From Rutstroemia sp. NJR-2017a BVV2 (Eukaryota; Ascomycota; Leotiomycetes; Helotiales; Rutstroemiaceae): a stretch of 64,000 nucleotides of DNA. The stretch is taken from contig NJPS01000031.1 in the NCBI GenBank assembly GCA_002946415.1, forward strand, positions 1,178,001-1,242,000. The letters run 5' to 3'. The translations under genes were made by a program, and so were the position numbers. Below, piece by piece: positions 22,109 through 34,866 of the stretch. A model generated the notes under the pieces. The model did no database searches, was not told where the DNA came from, and saw only the letters and a program-made list of their open reading frames with translations. How positions within the stretch are numbered: position 1 is the first letter of the stretch; each line of letters starts with the position of its first letter.

Positions 22109-25100
22109 TTTCACGTCTGTACGTATTATCCGCAAGTCAACAATACAAACCCACCGAGCAATCTCACCACCAACACACCCACCTAGATACGTACCTGCAC
22201 ATCAAAGTCGCAATCGTACTTCCTATCCATTCAGCACGCTAGATATAATGTAACTTAACTCACCAGTAAGGACATCCCATCCATAATCCCATCCATAATC
22301 TACCCTGGTAGCGAGCATAAGCCACATAATGTACAGGTAGGAAGCACATCGCGCCAGACGGGAAAACTCCAGAAGCCCCAGCGCAATCCTCCTTTCCTCC
22401 ATGTTTCGCCTTGGCATTTGGCATGGCAAGGTAGCACGGGAAGGAAGCGTGAGTGAGGTAAGATGGAAGAAAAGAATACGCCGCACCGCAATGCATCGCA
22501 TCGCTACTACAGCTGTCTACGTTTCAGGCGGACGGGCAGGCAGGCAGTGCGTATGCAAGACACAGTAGCGCACCGTAAAGTTTCCTGAAGAAAAGCGCCC
22601 ACGACCCGAGTTATTCTGGGCGGCAGAGAGCAACAGTCGCATACTCTCAATGGCTCGAAAACCAGCATGTGATCTACCGATCACAGGCTATTTATGCAGC
22701 AAACGAATGATTGGCAATGAATACATATTAATTAGACGCCGAAGCACTTGTGCAGACAAATTCTGCGTTGGAAGCGCTGAGTGTGCAGAACAAGTAGATG
22801 CCGAACCGAGTCACGAGCAAACCAAACGGGCCTCCTGTACGGCCAAACAACGGGCGGCGGTTGAGGTGGCTGGAATTTGGAATCGAATGGCTGATATCGG
22901 TTCGTATCGACCAAAGCGCATTAGTTTCTTTCTCATCCTTCTCACCTCGTCACGAATATGTAAGTAATTGGTAAGGAAACCACCAAAATCTAGATCCCGA
23001 AAAGCACTGAGACAGCCGGACCTCTCGACCAATAGCGACGCGCGCATCACCATGTTTCACGCGAGTGTGAACCTTGTTCTAGTGCGCTGTATCAGAAATT
23101 TCGTTTTTGTCGGATTTGGGCCGTCCAATGGATTCGGCGACGCGCTCGGTATTTGGGAATAGAGTTTGTGTTTTGGCAGCGAGAGAGCGGGAGAAAGATG
23201 GGTACGTACTTTAGTAGCTATCAGTGAACTGTTAAGTTGGTAACATCATCTCCCCGGTTGGAGAACCATGGATTGGTGCTATACTAAACCTCTATTTTCG
23301 GGATCACTGCATGGGACGTCGCACAGAGTGGCCAGTAGGAAGGCGTTACCAGATACTATCTACAAGTAAGGTCATGTAAGTCATGTAAGTAAACGCTCGG
23401 GTTCATATTGCCAAAGAACGAATGGACACGAAGAGTCGCCCAAATCAACACCTTCCCCAGAGCGCGCTTATTTGACTACGCAGGTAGGCCAGGTTAGATT
23501 TCCATTTCCTGCAGTACACCAAAAGAAAATCTCGGAAAATTCATTGCGAAATAATGTGGGAAGAAAAGAAAAAAGCATTGGTAAGGAAGCTTAAAAGGGG
23601 CTACAGTGTTGATGATCTCTTGTTTTTTTATTTTTTTCGCCGAAAATCTTATCTTAACCTTTATATTAATATTAATTTTAATATACGACGGCAGAGGAAG
23701 ATTATGCGGTCGGGGTTGCTCTTGATATCACACCGCTTTGTCGATTTGGGTGAAAAGAAGAAGAAAGGTCCAGAGCAGACAAGGCAGGGTGACTTTCATC
23801 TAGGATTGAGGCTTGAGAGAAACATCATCATAGTCCATATCGGCGTATTTGTGGCGAACGGCCAAGCACGCCCGGCCCTTGGGGAACGTTGAGAACGGGG
23901 CCCATCATATCACCATGGCCAGACCTGGCCGCATCGGGCATATTTCGTGCAAAGGTGTTTCACAATGACGATCAAACAGGTACGCAGCTCCAGGCTTAAG
24001 CTTGAAAGCTTCCCCGAAGCTGGGAGGGAGGGGATTCCATTCCATTCTTGGTGGCTGGCCAGATAGAGGTATACGCAGGAACAGATTTGAGATACGAGGA
24101 ATCCTGCCGAGGAGCCGATCTGACAACGGTGCGAGTGCTGGTTATTGCTGACTTTGAACTTTGGTTGTGGTAAGATTTGCTTATTGGGACATTCTGTGCG
24201 AGTTGTGCACGTACGTGAGGAGTGAGTCGTAGGATTTTTGGGATTGTGGAGTTAACTATGCATAGGCAGGTAGGTACTCATGACAAGGTACATCCTGTAT
24301 GTACTATTTTGTGGCTACTTCAATGCATAGCAGTTGATTGGAGAGAGAATGGAAGGGTCCAATCTCATTAATGCCGCTATTGCAACGATGATTAATGGAT
24401 AGCATTACTGCTTGCTCATCGGGAAGGTCGAGAAGGTTTAACTCAGGACCGCCACAGCGTTCACATAGCATCATCGGAGCCCAAAGATCACCATTCTGAT
24501 CATCACTAAAAACGTGAGAAATAGATGTCGACCATGAATCGAAATCCTGCGCCGCTGAATCGTTATCTAGCCCGAAATGCAACCCAAAATCACAAGCAGG
24601 ATGGAAATAACAATGGCATCCCGTCGCAAGCAAAGCCAAAGAAAAAAGCAGGAGCCGACTAGTTAGTCCGTCCAGCCCGGCTCGTTGCATGAATCTGGCA
24701 ATGCTTGTGATGAACATGTTTATGGCGCTACCTTCCTTCCATCCGAATGGTCATGAATGATGAAGCAAGGCCGCGAAAGCAGACAAGTTTCGAGGGGGCG
24801 AAATCGAGGCGGCCATTTACTGCGTTGCAATCGTCAACGGCACGCAAGGTCGTCACGAATAAGCGTACCTGCATTTCTGAAGCAAGCCGAGATCCCCTCA
24901 GCGTCGTTTCATGTTAAGAGATGCACCCCCTCCTTCGGGTACCACTTGGCCTAGGACGGACATGCACGCTGCATGTAGGTAGTGGGACTCGACGGGGGCG
25001 ACGGTTGACTCGCGGGCAAGAGTGCCCATTTTTGGCGTCGATGTCACATCACATTGCACCCTGGGTACTTGGACCGAAATCAAATACTTGCTGGTATCGA

Positions 25101-28100
25101 ACTTCCGCGGAGCGCCAGCTTCCCCCATCCTGGGAGACCATGGTCTGGCTAGTTGAACGAGTAAGTATACTCTTGTTTCAACCATTGCCCAGGGAGGGAA
25201 CGCTCAGGTCGCGCCCGCTCGTACGCAGAGGCATTTACGTTCGTTCTCGAAGCTTTGTTCTTTCTACGCTCTCGGCCGCTGGCAGAAACGGCTTCGATGA
25301 CTAGGACTCCGCTGTGACGGCACTTTGCTATCAGTGAGAAGTCCTAGGTCGAACCTATCTGCGGCTTCGAAATGAGTGAGGACATTTTCGCCTTCTCATT
25401 ACTCATCGATCAGCCGTCCATCACCATCGCATGAGTCTTCTTAGCATAGTTCTCGCCTTCTTGCACTGACGGGATCATCTACGCTTTGATATCTAACTAC
25501 TGACTGTGACTGTGAATCTTCTTTTTGTCTCTATTCATGAAAAATACTGCCGTCCGCGATGCCCTGTCATACTCCACCTTTTGCTGTCCCTTCTTCCCTC
25601 CCTCACCCACAAAAAGGTCGTTCTTGCCTGCCTCCCAAGCCGTTAGCTCCCAAGTTCAAGAATAGAAAATTCTCCTTCTCCCCTCTTCGACCTTCCCCGT
25701 TTCCACACTCCGAGTCCCCAAGCGGTAGCACTAGCCCCTTTGGTGCAGTTCAGGGAAAAACACACATCCGTTTGGAACTGGGATCTTCAACATTTGGTAC
25801 CACTTGCACACTAATGTAGGTACGGCCTCCACGGCCCCCCTGCGTACAGGAGAGTTATTACGGCGTGCCTGCGTCTTTTGCACAATCGTCATCACTTAAT
25901 CAGACATGTTCTTCCGAGCGCAGAGCAATTTGCATAGGGAGGAACCACAAAATCGGCTTTTTTACCGGTGGGTGAATGCTGTAGTGTGATGCAGTGCGCA
26001 AGGTTATGCGGAAATTACATGTCGAATGGGGAAGAGGACCGGGTCCAAAGTGGCATGAGAGTTGCTGCCTGCATTTGCTGGTTGACATAATCATGTGAAC
26101 CCCTAAGCAAGACATTTGGGAGAGATAGAATACCGTAAGAAGGGAGCCAAAGCAGAAGGAAGAAACGAAGGAACGAACGACCTTCTGTGCAATGAGAAAC
26201 AGACTCCGAGGGAATATGTTTCGAATCTCGTACTTATTATTGGAAGAAAGCGTTATCGTTGTCGGATATGATAATGATGGTGATAATATTGTTTTGCTTA
26301 ATGTTGATCTTAAGTTCTAGAGTTCGCTGATCAGCTAGGTAAGCAGCCCCACCTAGCACTAGCCTGAATACCCTGAAACACAAACTCTGTTTAATCTCCT
26401 CTTTCTTTCTGTCTCCCTTCGGTCTGTCTGTTCGAACGAGCGCAGAGGAACGGAGGGAAAGCTCAAGCTGACCGATCGGGGGGGAGAGGGAACGGGTGTG
26501 GTGACATAGCTCTCCATTAAAGAGGCAAGTATCATTCGCTTGTGCTTTGCCTCGCTCCTGTTCACACCTCGCTCTTACTGTACAGTGCTCTCTCGCACGA
26601 AATACAGACGTGCATGCATGGCTGATGATGGGAAAAGAGAGGCGCGAGGAGGGATGCTGATGCAATGGTACGGTAGGTAAGGGAAGAACTAGAAACAAGC
26701 GCCAGGAGCAGCGTGCGCCGCGTGCGGTCATATCCCTTGGTTGGCGTAGTAGCGTATCTTTTCTCAAACATGCAGGCCCTGAACGGAGGGAGAGGTGATA
26801 ATGTGCCATTCTGCTTGACACGACCGACAGGGGGATTTCGAAAGGGAAAGACATGTCCTGCACGGAAGTACCGCCGCTAAGCTCAAGATGGATCGACGGT
26901 ATTGTGTTGTACCGGTCAGTATCTGAATCTGGTGTGTGCAATTAGGTTATGGGCGGCAAGCATCGCATCGTATCGGGCTTTGCTGCATGTTCTCCGGAAA
27001 AGAGCGAGAGAAACAAAATAGCAATCGATGCGATACGATGCGCTGGTATGTGTGGTGTTGGCTACTACTTGCGGGCTTCACAGGACGCAGCCGGCGGGTA
27101 GATTGTATTACAGAAGGGCAAGTATTGGTTAAGAAGTATCCAAACATCAACAACAGATGACTTCTTTACAGCTGGCTAGAGAAAAATACCAACCATACAG
27201 GCATAAAGGCGCGCAACCTATGGTGGTTATTATTATACTGGCTGCCGCTGTAATGAATCTGCCCAATAACCAAACAACGATGCCCTAGCGGTTATATTGT
27301 GGAATTCGGCATGTTGAATGGCTCGCATTGTGCAGCAAGTACATAACGCTGGACGAAAGTAGTCGGTGCCGCTTTGTGGCATGAATAATCTAATGCCATC
27401 TCATCGTCCAAGAATAACGTCGACGCACGAGAGGGAAATAATCGAAACTAGGACAGCATTAAACCGAATTCAGACCTCCTCGGATATATTCTATTGCTCA
27501 TCTATGCCTAATCCGAGCAGAAATCGAAGACATATTACCTCAACAAGAATGCGCATCCATTCGGTTATCTGTGATGTCTCAGGGGAACATCTCGGAATCA
27601 TTTTCAATAACGTTAAGGCCACAGCGAACAATAGTCTTTCGCTCTCGTAGTCTAGTATGTCTGTACGCGGTGCTCTAGAAGACTAGAAGGAAAAGAACAT
27701 CCACTTTGCGATTCGCTCTCGCTTCTTACAGCCGTTTGGGTGTTAGGGAGAGGAACGAACGATTCACTTCATCTCTTTTCCGGGTCGAAGGAAAGGCAAA
27801 GGAAGAGAAAGTAACTTAAGGTTAGAACTTAGAAGGAGACGAAGATGAAGAAGTAATCCGTCCTGCCTGGTATATACCCTGCTCTGTCCAAACAACCTTT
27901 TGTGGCCTGACCATTCCCCCAACCGTTCAACAACGTTTTACAAGTACGATTCAAGGCCCTGGTTCAAGAAATCAAGAAGCTCGAAGCGGCGAGATCCTAA
28001 AAAAGTAACAGCAGCACGCACGATTCGACTCAACGCACGAGTATTTCCCTTCGGAGTTGCTTGGTGCTGGGTGCTTGGTGCTTGTTCGCTCTTTTACCCC

Positions 28101-30052
28101 CCTTGTTTGTTGTTATTCTCCACCCAATTTTTGGTCACTTGCACCGTCCTGTGCCGTACCTTTCGGCGGCCCATTATTTCTTTCAAGGGGCTAAGAAAAG
28201 AACCGGTGCGAGCGAGTGTGTGTGCGTGCCAGAGAAGAGGGAGATCTTGCTTGTGCGTGCTGCTTCTAAGTACGGATTACGGATTACGGATTACGGAGTA
28301 CATACTGGTACATACTTCGTACATAACCATAAGCTACCGTGGCTACCATACTTCGTGCATTGTGCGTGCAGGAGGGAGAGCTATTTTGGAAAAGCACGCA
28401 CCACCATCCACCATCCCCCATCCATCGTCCAACCAGCAAGGAAGAATCGAGGAAAGAAAGCTGGAAGAGGGAAGGAGAAAAAGACACTTGCAGCAGGTAA
28501 TCCTGGAGCATTTTCTGACATACCTTACCCTTACCATACCATTCTATATCAGCAAGGTACCCACAGCGCACCACCCCAGCAAAAGCAACAAGAACCTTGA
28601 AGAGAGCCGAGCAGAGGAGAGCAGAGCACAGCAGAGGAAAGAGCCAAAGCAAAAAGACAGCGATTGATCCTAGAGTGCTGGCTATTCATGAGTCTGTCTA
28701 GTCAGGAAAGAAGCTAGCAGCAGGAAAGACAACCCAGTCGCGCTACCTAGGAAATCTACGAAGGTACAATCGCCCATCGCCCATCGCCCACGGCCACCAG
28801 TGCACCAGCTACCACCCTCCACCCACCCACCACCACCATCTACACACGCGCATCTATCCACCCTTCCCTGCTCTCCCCTCCCCTCCCCCCTCCCCTTCCC
28901 TCTTTTCTCATCCAACAACGTCCTTCCTTGGCTACATTTCTTTACCCAAAGCGACCCAAAGCGGAAAAAGCGACGAAGCCGACCACCGTAGGGCCCTAGT
29001 CAACCGCAGCCGAAGCAGACCGGCTTTCTCAAACGACCATTCACTACCAATCTTCATCTTAAACCAACCCCCCTCCCGTGCCTGCTTTCTTCTCCCATCT
29101 CCATCTCAAACTCGATTCACAATCCCCATCTTCTCTTACATCTCTCTCGTTGTTGTCGCAGGTCGCTCCCGTTACCCTCTCGGAATCCATATTCCCAAAG
29201 CATCGCTGCTTCTTCTCTTTTCGACCGCACCCGTGTGTCTGTGTGCTGGATGCTGGTGCTCTCTGTTTTCATCCGAGCGTACCTTTTTTCTCTTCTCCCA
29301 TTTCAGCCGACCGAACCAAACGAATTTCCCGCCCACACGCCCACCCACGCCCACGCCCACTCCTCCCACACCCACTCCCCCCAATTTTAGAGACCAATTC
29401 CTACACTACTTTTCTCTCACCTCTGAGCTGAAACACTTCGACTTCTCTACTACTTTACTACTCTACTCTTTCCTTACAACCCACACCCACACCCACCCAC
29501 ATACCCATCCACTACTTACTACTTCCTTGTCGTCGCTCGGAATTCTATTTCGTCTCTTTTATTCCCCATCTTTAATTTGTATCCCGCGACCTAGACGGCC
29601 TTGCTCCAGCAGCTCTTTTATTTTATTACTTCTTCCTCCCCGTCCGCTCGTCGTTTTCGATCTTTGGAATTTTTCGAACCCAAGTGTAGTTGAGTTCTAG
29701 CTGGCCTCGAACCACCCCCTTCGGACGTCAACTGTTTCCATTTGGTATATCTGATCGGAGCAGGCCCTCCTTACCAAAACATCAAACCCTTCACGTAGAG
29801 ATATCCTCCCCGTAGGACTGTCCGACACTCGCTTCTTCCGTCAATTCTACTTCCAACCTTCCAAGGCCACACTACTGCTTCATCGACGTCGCCGGTTTTC
29901 AGATTACCCCTCAACATTAATCAATACGTCCCATACTTCGACACACTTTCTGCTACTCAGCCTTACGGCCTCTGACATTTTGTTTCGATCTGTCGCTGAT
30001 TCATTCGATACCCTATCCTGCTGTTCTCGGGTCGTTGTTTCGACTCAATTGA
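22109..30052. other. Eight-kilobase gene-poor region and very long pyrimidine-rich leader upstream of STE12
   Basis: No firm gene is seen. The weak candidate at 24304-24717 is listed separately. From about 28800 to 29960 the sense strand is strongly C/T-rich (CCCACCCACC, TCCCCTCCCC and similar), which fits a long STE12 5' untranslated region or core promoter. Short tandem repeats include an ATTACGG unit at 28273-28297 and a CGCCCAT unit at 28769-28789. Open frames at 26237-26941 (minus) and 27900-28667 (plus) have random-looking composition. Several upstream ATGs would lie in the leader if transcription starts this far out. Long regulatory regions are common for developmental regulators, but the transcription start cannot be read from sequence. 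Confidence 0.5.
24304..24717 (-). CDS. Doubtful small Cys-containing secreted protein (137 aa)
   Basis: An isolated open frame has a hydrophobic stretch SRLLLFSLALLATG near residues 20-33 that could act as a signal peptide. It is followed by a Cys-containing acidic region (CHCYFHPACDFG, MLCERCGG, HRCNS). No family is recognised, and the unusually long stretch before the hydrophobic core argues against a standard signal peptide. It may be chance. Confidence 0.2.
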   Translation of the reverse strand: MFITSIARFMQRAGLDGLTSRLLLFSLALLATGCHCYFHPACDFGLHFGLDNDSAAQDFDSWSTSISHVFSDDQNGDLWAPMMLCERCGGPELNLLDLPDEQAVMLSINHRCNSGINEIGPFHSLSNQLLCIEVATK

Positions 30053-32484
30053 ATGGCGCATATGATGTATTCCCAACATCATGCGACGATGGCTCCTCCG
30101 CAAAAACCAGAAACCTTCATGCTGAGCAGTGAAGCACAACAAAGTCTTCCTCAAGATGCTCAAGTAGCCCTCCAACAAGTTGACAACTGTAAGTACAACT
30201 GATACCACCAACACCTTTTTATTTAGCATTGCTGACCCTCGCTTTAGTAAAATACTTTTTAATATCTGCTCCCGTTGACTGGACACCCGACCAATACATT
30301 CGACGATTCCTTTTACCAACAGGCGAATATGTCTCTTGTGTATTATGGTATGGCTACGCGCAATATTGAATATGTTCTGCGGCGATTCTAACAATGGTGT
30401 AGGAATAACCTCTTTCACATCTCCGGCACAGATATCGTAAGATGTCTGTCGTTTCGATTCCAAGCCTTCGGTCGCCCGGTTAAGAACTCGAAGAAATTTG
30501 AAGAAGGTATCTTCTCGGATCTGCGAAACTTGAAATCTGGCACCGATGCCTCACTCGAAGAGCCAAAGAGTGGTTTCCTTGACTTCCTGTACAAGAACAA
30601 CTGCATTCGAACACAAAAGAAGCAGAAGGTTTTCTACTGGTATAGTGTCCCACACGACAGACTTTTCCTCGATGCGCTTGAGCGCGACCTGAAGAGGGAG
30701 AAGATGGGACAGGAGGCAACGACCGTGGCTGTCAATGAGCCAGCGCTGTCTTTCGAATTCGACTCGTCGCAATCGTTATTCGAGCAACTCACCAAGGCCC
30801 AACAAGCGAACTCCTCATCCTTCTCCGCTCAGCAACCATCATACTCTCAATCGCAATCTCAGTCGACATCCCCAGTGATGCGAGCAATGGACTCCATGCC
30901 TCCTCCGCAAATGATCCCACAAGCAATGGCCATGCCAGAAGAAATGAACCAAATGGCCGCTTACCAACAAATGACCATGCAACAACCACAAATGCAACAA
31001 CAGCATGTTGTCAAGAGGGAACCTGATTTCGGACGCGTTCAATACAATCAAAATGGTGTGCCGATCTCACAAACACACCAGCGACACGCTTCCATGCCCG
31101 CGTATGGATTGGAATACTCTCCTGCACCATCATTTGTCTCATCGCACTACGAAGATTACAGCGCTCGTGGCATCTCGTTTGAACCTATCACCCCTCCTCA
31201 ACAAGCTTTGGGCATGGGTGCTGAACCAGCATACATTGCCAATGAAGAGACTGGTCTTTACACGGCTATTCCAGACCACATGGGTGGTGTCAATGGTCTC
31301 CACACAATGATGCAGTTGCCTCCGTCAAACTTGTCCGGACCTCAATTCTCGCATGCCGCCAGAGGATACCCATCAAACAACGTCTACTCTGTTATTGAAG
31401 GATCACCAACCTACAAGCAGAGAAGACGCCGCTCTTCCATTCCTCCTGGAGTTGCCTCAATTGTGGCGGCTGCTACAGCTGCTGGACAACACGCTCATCA
31501 AGCTCACCGACCTTCAGATTTGAGAAGATCGATCTCTACATCTGTCGGGCCTGTGGCTGAAGGTGATGAGTCTGGTGACAACTCCCCACCTGGACTTACC
31601 TACAGCAACCAGATCAACCAGATATCGCAACATCACAAGGATCTCCTTGAACTCTCCAGACATGGCACCCCTCTCTCAACTGTCGAGGACAGCCCTCACA
31701 TGAACCCATTGTCTTTGCAGCAAACTGATTTCCAGTTGAACAATGACGATCTTTCAGGTGATAGTCCACTTGATCATTCCCCTCAACGACGACACATGCA
31801 AGGACCTAGTGGAGTAGTCCGAAGAGCACGAAGTGCCACAATGATGGAACTTGGCCCTTACCCACAAAAGTCTCACTCCTGCCCAATCCCCACTTGCGGT
31901 CGTTTGTTCAAGCGTTTAGAACATCTCAAACGGTATGTTTCTACTTTTCTTTGTCATATAATTTTATTTGTCCGGCTGTAGTAGATCAGGCCGCTGACTT
32001 AACCCCTCCTCCTAGACATGTGAGAACACATACACAAGAGAGACCCTACATCTGCCCACATTGTAGCAAAGCATTCTCCCGCTCCGACAACCTAGCACAG
32101 TATGTTATACATTTTTTTGATTTACAATCCCCACACAACATGAATTCAGCAAAGCACACAACACACTCAGCAAATTGTGTCAACTCGACAATTTTCGGTC
32201 ATATACTAACTTTAATTTCTAGACATCGCCGCACACATGACCGTGGTGACGGATCAGAAGGTGCCTATGGCAGCTACAGTGGTGAAGAAGAAGAATACGA
32301 GGGTGAAGATCACCTTGGACCCCTCGAAGATGCTTCTCCCAATTCCGAAAATGGCTACCTTCCTCAAAACATGACTTCGAATTTCGGTGGAATGCCGAAC
32401 ATGTCTATGGGAATGGTTGGTTCTGGTATGGCTGCCCCCAGTCAGCTTATCAACACACAGCAACTCATGCAGCAACAAATATAG
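30053..32484 (+). CDS. STE12: STE12-type transcription factor with C2H2 zinc fingers (703 aa)
   Basis: Five exons join in frame: 30053-30188, 30248-30347, 30403-31932, 32016-32099 and 32223-32484. The first three encode the STE homeodomain-like DNA-binding domain (about residues 45-170; LKYFLISAPVDWTPDQYIRR, NNLFHISGTDIVRCLSFRF, FLDFLYKNNCIRTQKKQKVF). The middle is Gln/Ser/Pro-rich. Two C2H2 fingers follow: C572-x4-C577-x12-H590-x3-H594 and C602-x2-C605-x12-H618-x3-H622. The pairing of homeodomain and fingers is the form found in filamentous ascomycetes and absent from budding-yeast Ste12. The protein is a nuclear target of the Fus3/Kss1-type MAP kinase cascade and controls mating and, in plant pathogens, penetration structures. 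Exon 4 is 84 nt with matching phases and can be skipped in frame (see findings). An ATG nine bases downstream is an alternative start. Confidence 0.96.
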
Positions 32485-34866
32485 AGTTCAATTCAAACTC
32501 CGCATCTACGACGCCATGAAATAAGCCTTTTTTTCGACCTCGGATCTTCACCACTTAGTCGCTTTTGACACATTCTATACCTCACACCCACCTTGTATAT
32601 GACCTTTTTAGTCTTCTTCGGATTTTTTTTCACTTTCGTTTCCTTTACTGCATAGCCTTGCGAATTCTATTGTACGTTAGACATCGTTGCTGGCTCGCTG
32701 CAACCTATGTTCATAGGGCTGCTTTCCTATTATCATCTTTTAGTTATATTTTTTATGGTTTCTCTAGGCGCTACGGCCCCTTTTCTGTCTTTGATTCGGG
32801 ATTGATGATCGTCATGATGGATTATTTTCTTTTACGAAGAACAAAAAGGTACTTCCTGTCTGTGGGCAGGGTTTGGACTCTGGGGAAAATGGGAATGTCT
32901 ATACCTTGGAACTTGGGACGCGGTGGCAAAGGCCAGAAAACAACACTTTTCGAGATCAATGTTCTTGATCTTGGTGTGGAGTTCTTTATGGAAATGTGTG
33001 TGCGTGTGGATATATGTATGTTTGTTGGGTTAGGTTAGGCTGGACTGATTTTTTACGATCAGTGTGCTCTCTATCTTAGATGATGGGGCAAGATAGGTCG
33101 AGCACCTGGTTCTTGTAGCTGGGTTTTTTTCTCTCTTTGGGTGGCAGGTTTTTGATACTTGATCTAAAAAATCGGGCGGAGTGTTAGGGTTAGGGATGGG
33201 AGGATGAAGGAAGGGAAGGAGTGCAATTCTCCTTGTGTACAATCAGAAAATTTTCGGTGTTTCTTAGTATATGTGTGTGCTTTATGTGGTTGGTTGTTGT
33301 CTGATTTGGAAAGTGCTTTTGGGATGAATGGTGGATGGATGCGGTGGGAAAATGAAGATGAAGATGATGGAGGAGGAGATTACAGACAGATGAACAGACA
33401 GAGAGAAATATAGACTGCATTATACCCAAGATCTTGGTTTCATGATTGATTGATCGATTGTTGCTACTGCTTTGATGGTGATTTTGTGGTGATGATTTAG
33501 GGTGACGGGTTTAGGTGACGAATTTTAGGTGCAGTGGAGAGGTGAGTGAAAGAGCTAGCTAGTTAGTCTACGGTGCTATGGACAGTATGAGTGAGGCTTA
33601 GGGTGGAGGTGGGAGTTGAGTGCGGTGAGGCTTCTGTATCTACCCTATCTGCTTGATGGTGTGAAGAAAAGGATGGAGGGGGGGGAGGCGCATAGATGGA
33701 TGAGGGAGGTGAGAGATGGGGCTGAGGGGGCTGAGGGGATTGGGGTCATTGGGGGGGGGGGGGGAGATTAAGCGCTACATAGGGAGGTAGGTAGATAGGT
33801 AGGTCCGTCCCCCTGTATGGATATTTGCTCGAGTGATAGGAGTTGATAAGTTACATGTATAGTGATATACTACTTTCAGTTGATTAGTCGCTGCTGAGCT
33901 TATAGACGGACGGATCTCGATACTTTTTTGCTATGTTTCACGCTCATTTATTTCTATATTCCTCTTACTATCAATCACATCACATCATACCATTCATTAC
34001 ACATACCATCAGAGAGAGAGAAAATATCAAAGGTTCCCGGGAAAACAAAGTAGTAAATTGGCATCAGGTGGTACGCTATCTAACCAGACCAGCTCAGTAA
34101 ATGAATATATATAAAAGCGCAAACAAAATAAAGAATAACAGCCCCTTAGAAGAAGAATAAATAATAAATAAAAAGATCCCACTCAGAAGCACAAACACGC
34201 AGTAACCCCCCCTTTTTTAAAGCCTTGAATAGCGAGCTCCTTAACGATCTCCTCTCCTTTTTAACAAGGTTCCTTTTCCAACTCCATTTCCCTCTCCAAG
34301 ATGAGATGGGATGGACGAGAAGAAGAGGAAAGAAGAAGAAAAATGAAGAGATCGCGAGCACACAGCTGTCTAAGTCTTTGGTGCGTGCACATCTCCAACG
34401 ACCGACCGACCGATTCGTACCAATTCATCCATCCATCCACAGCAATCAGCATGACCCAGAACACAAACCCAAACTCCCACCCATCTGACAATCAACACAT
34501 TTTGTCGATACCCTCACCAACAACACCTACTCCCACCCCTGTCTATCCCTATCCCAACCGCTCATTCTCAGAAACCCTTAGAAAAGCCAAGCTATAGAGG
34601 ACCGGATCTCCCTTCTTCTTTTTCTTCTGTTTTCTTCCCCTCCTCCTCGTTCTTCCTTTTTCATTTTAAGAAGATATCGCCCCTCTCGCTCTCGCGGTTC
34701 TCGGGGATGTATTCTCGATATCTTCGTTTTTCATTTCTTTTTTCCTTTCCATTTTCCTTTTTCCTTCTTCATTTTTCTTCTTCCACTTTCCCGTCTAATT
34801 CCTCTTTCTAAACAGAGAGGCAGAATAAAAGAAGAAAATAAAGAAGAGAGATCTACTACAGGGTCG
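32485..34866. other. Intergenic: STE12 3' flank, low-complexity
   Basis: No gene is seen. The left part is the likely 3' untranslated region. A G-rich stretch from 33640 to 33770 includes an uninterrupted G run of over a dozen bases near 33751-33764. Two tandem TTAGGG units at 33184-33195 look telomere-like but are too few to mean anything. A purine/pyrimidine-skewed stretch lies at 34600-34860. Confidence 0.5.

Noticed and set aside
25340..25370. tRNA B-box-like GGTTCGACC on the minus strand
   Set aside because: No A box at the right distance and no acceptor stem pairing. I found no convincing tRNA anywhere in the window.
26237..28667. Frames of 234 and 255 codons upstream of STE12
   Set aside because: Low-information composition and no conserved motif; the second lies close to the likely STE12 leader region.
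33184..33195. Two TTAGGG units
   Set aside because: Too few to be a telomere or internal telomeric repeat; expected by chance in a G-rich stretch.
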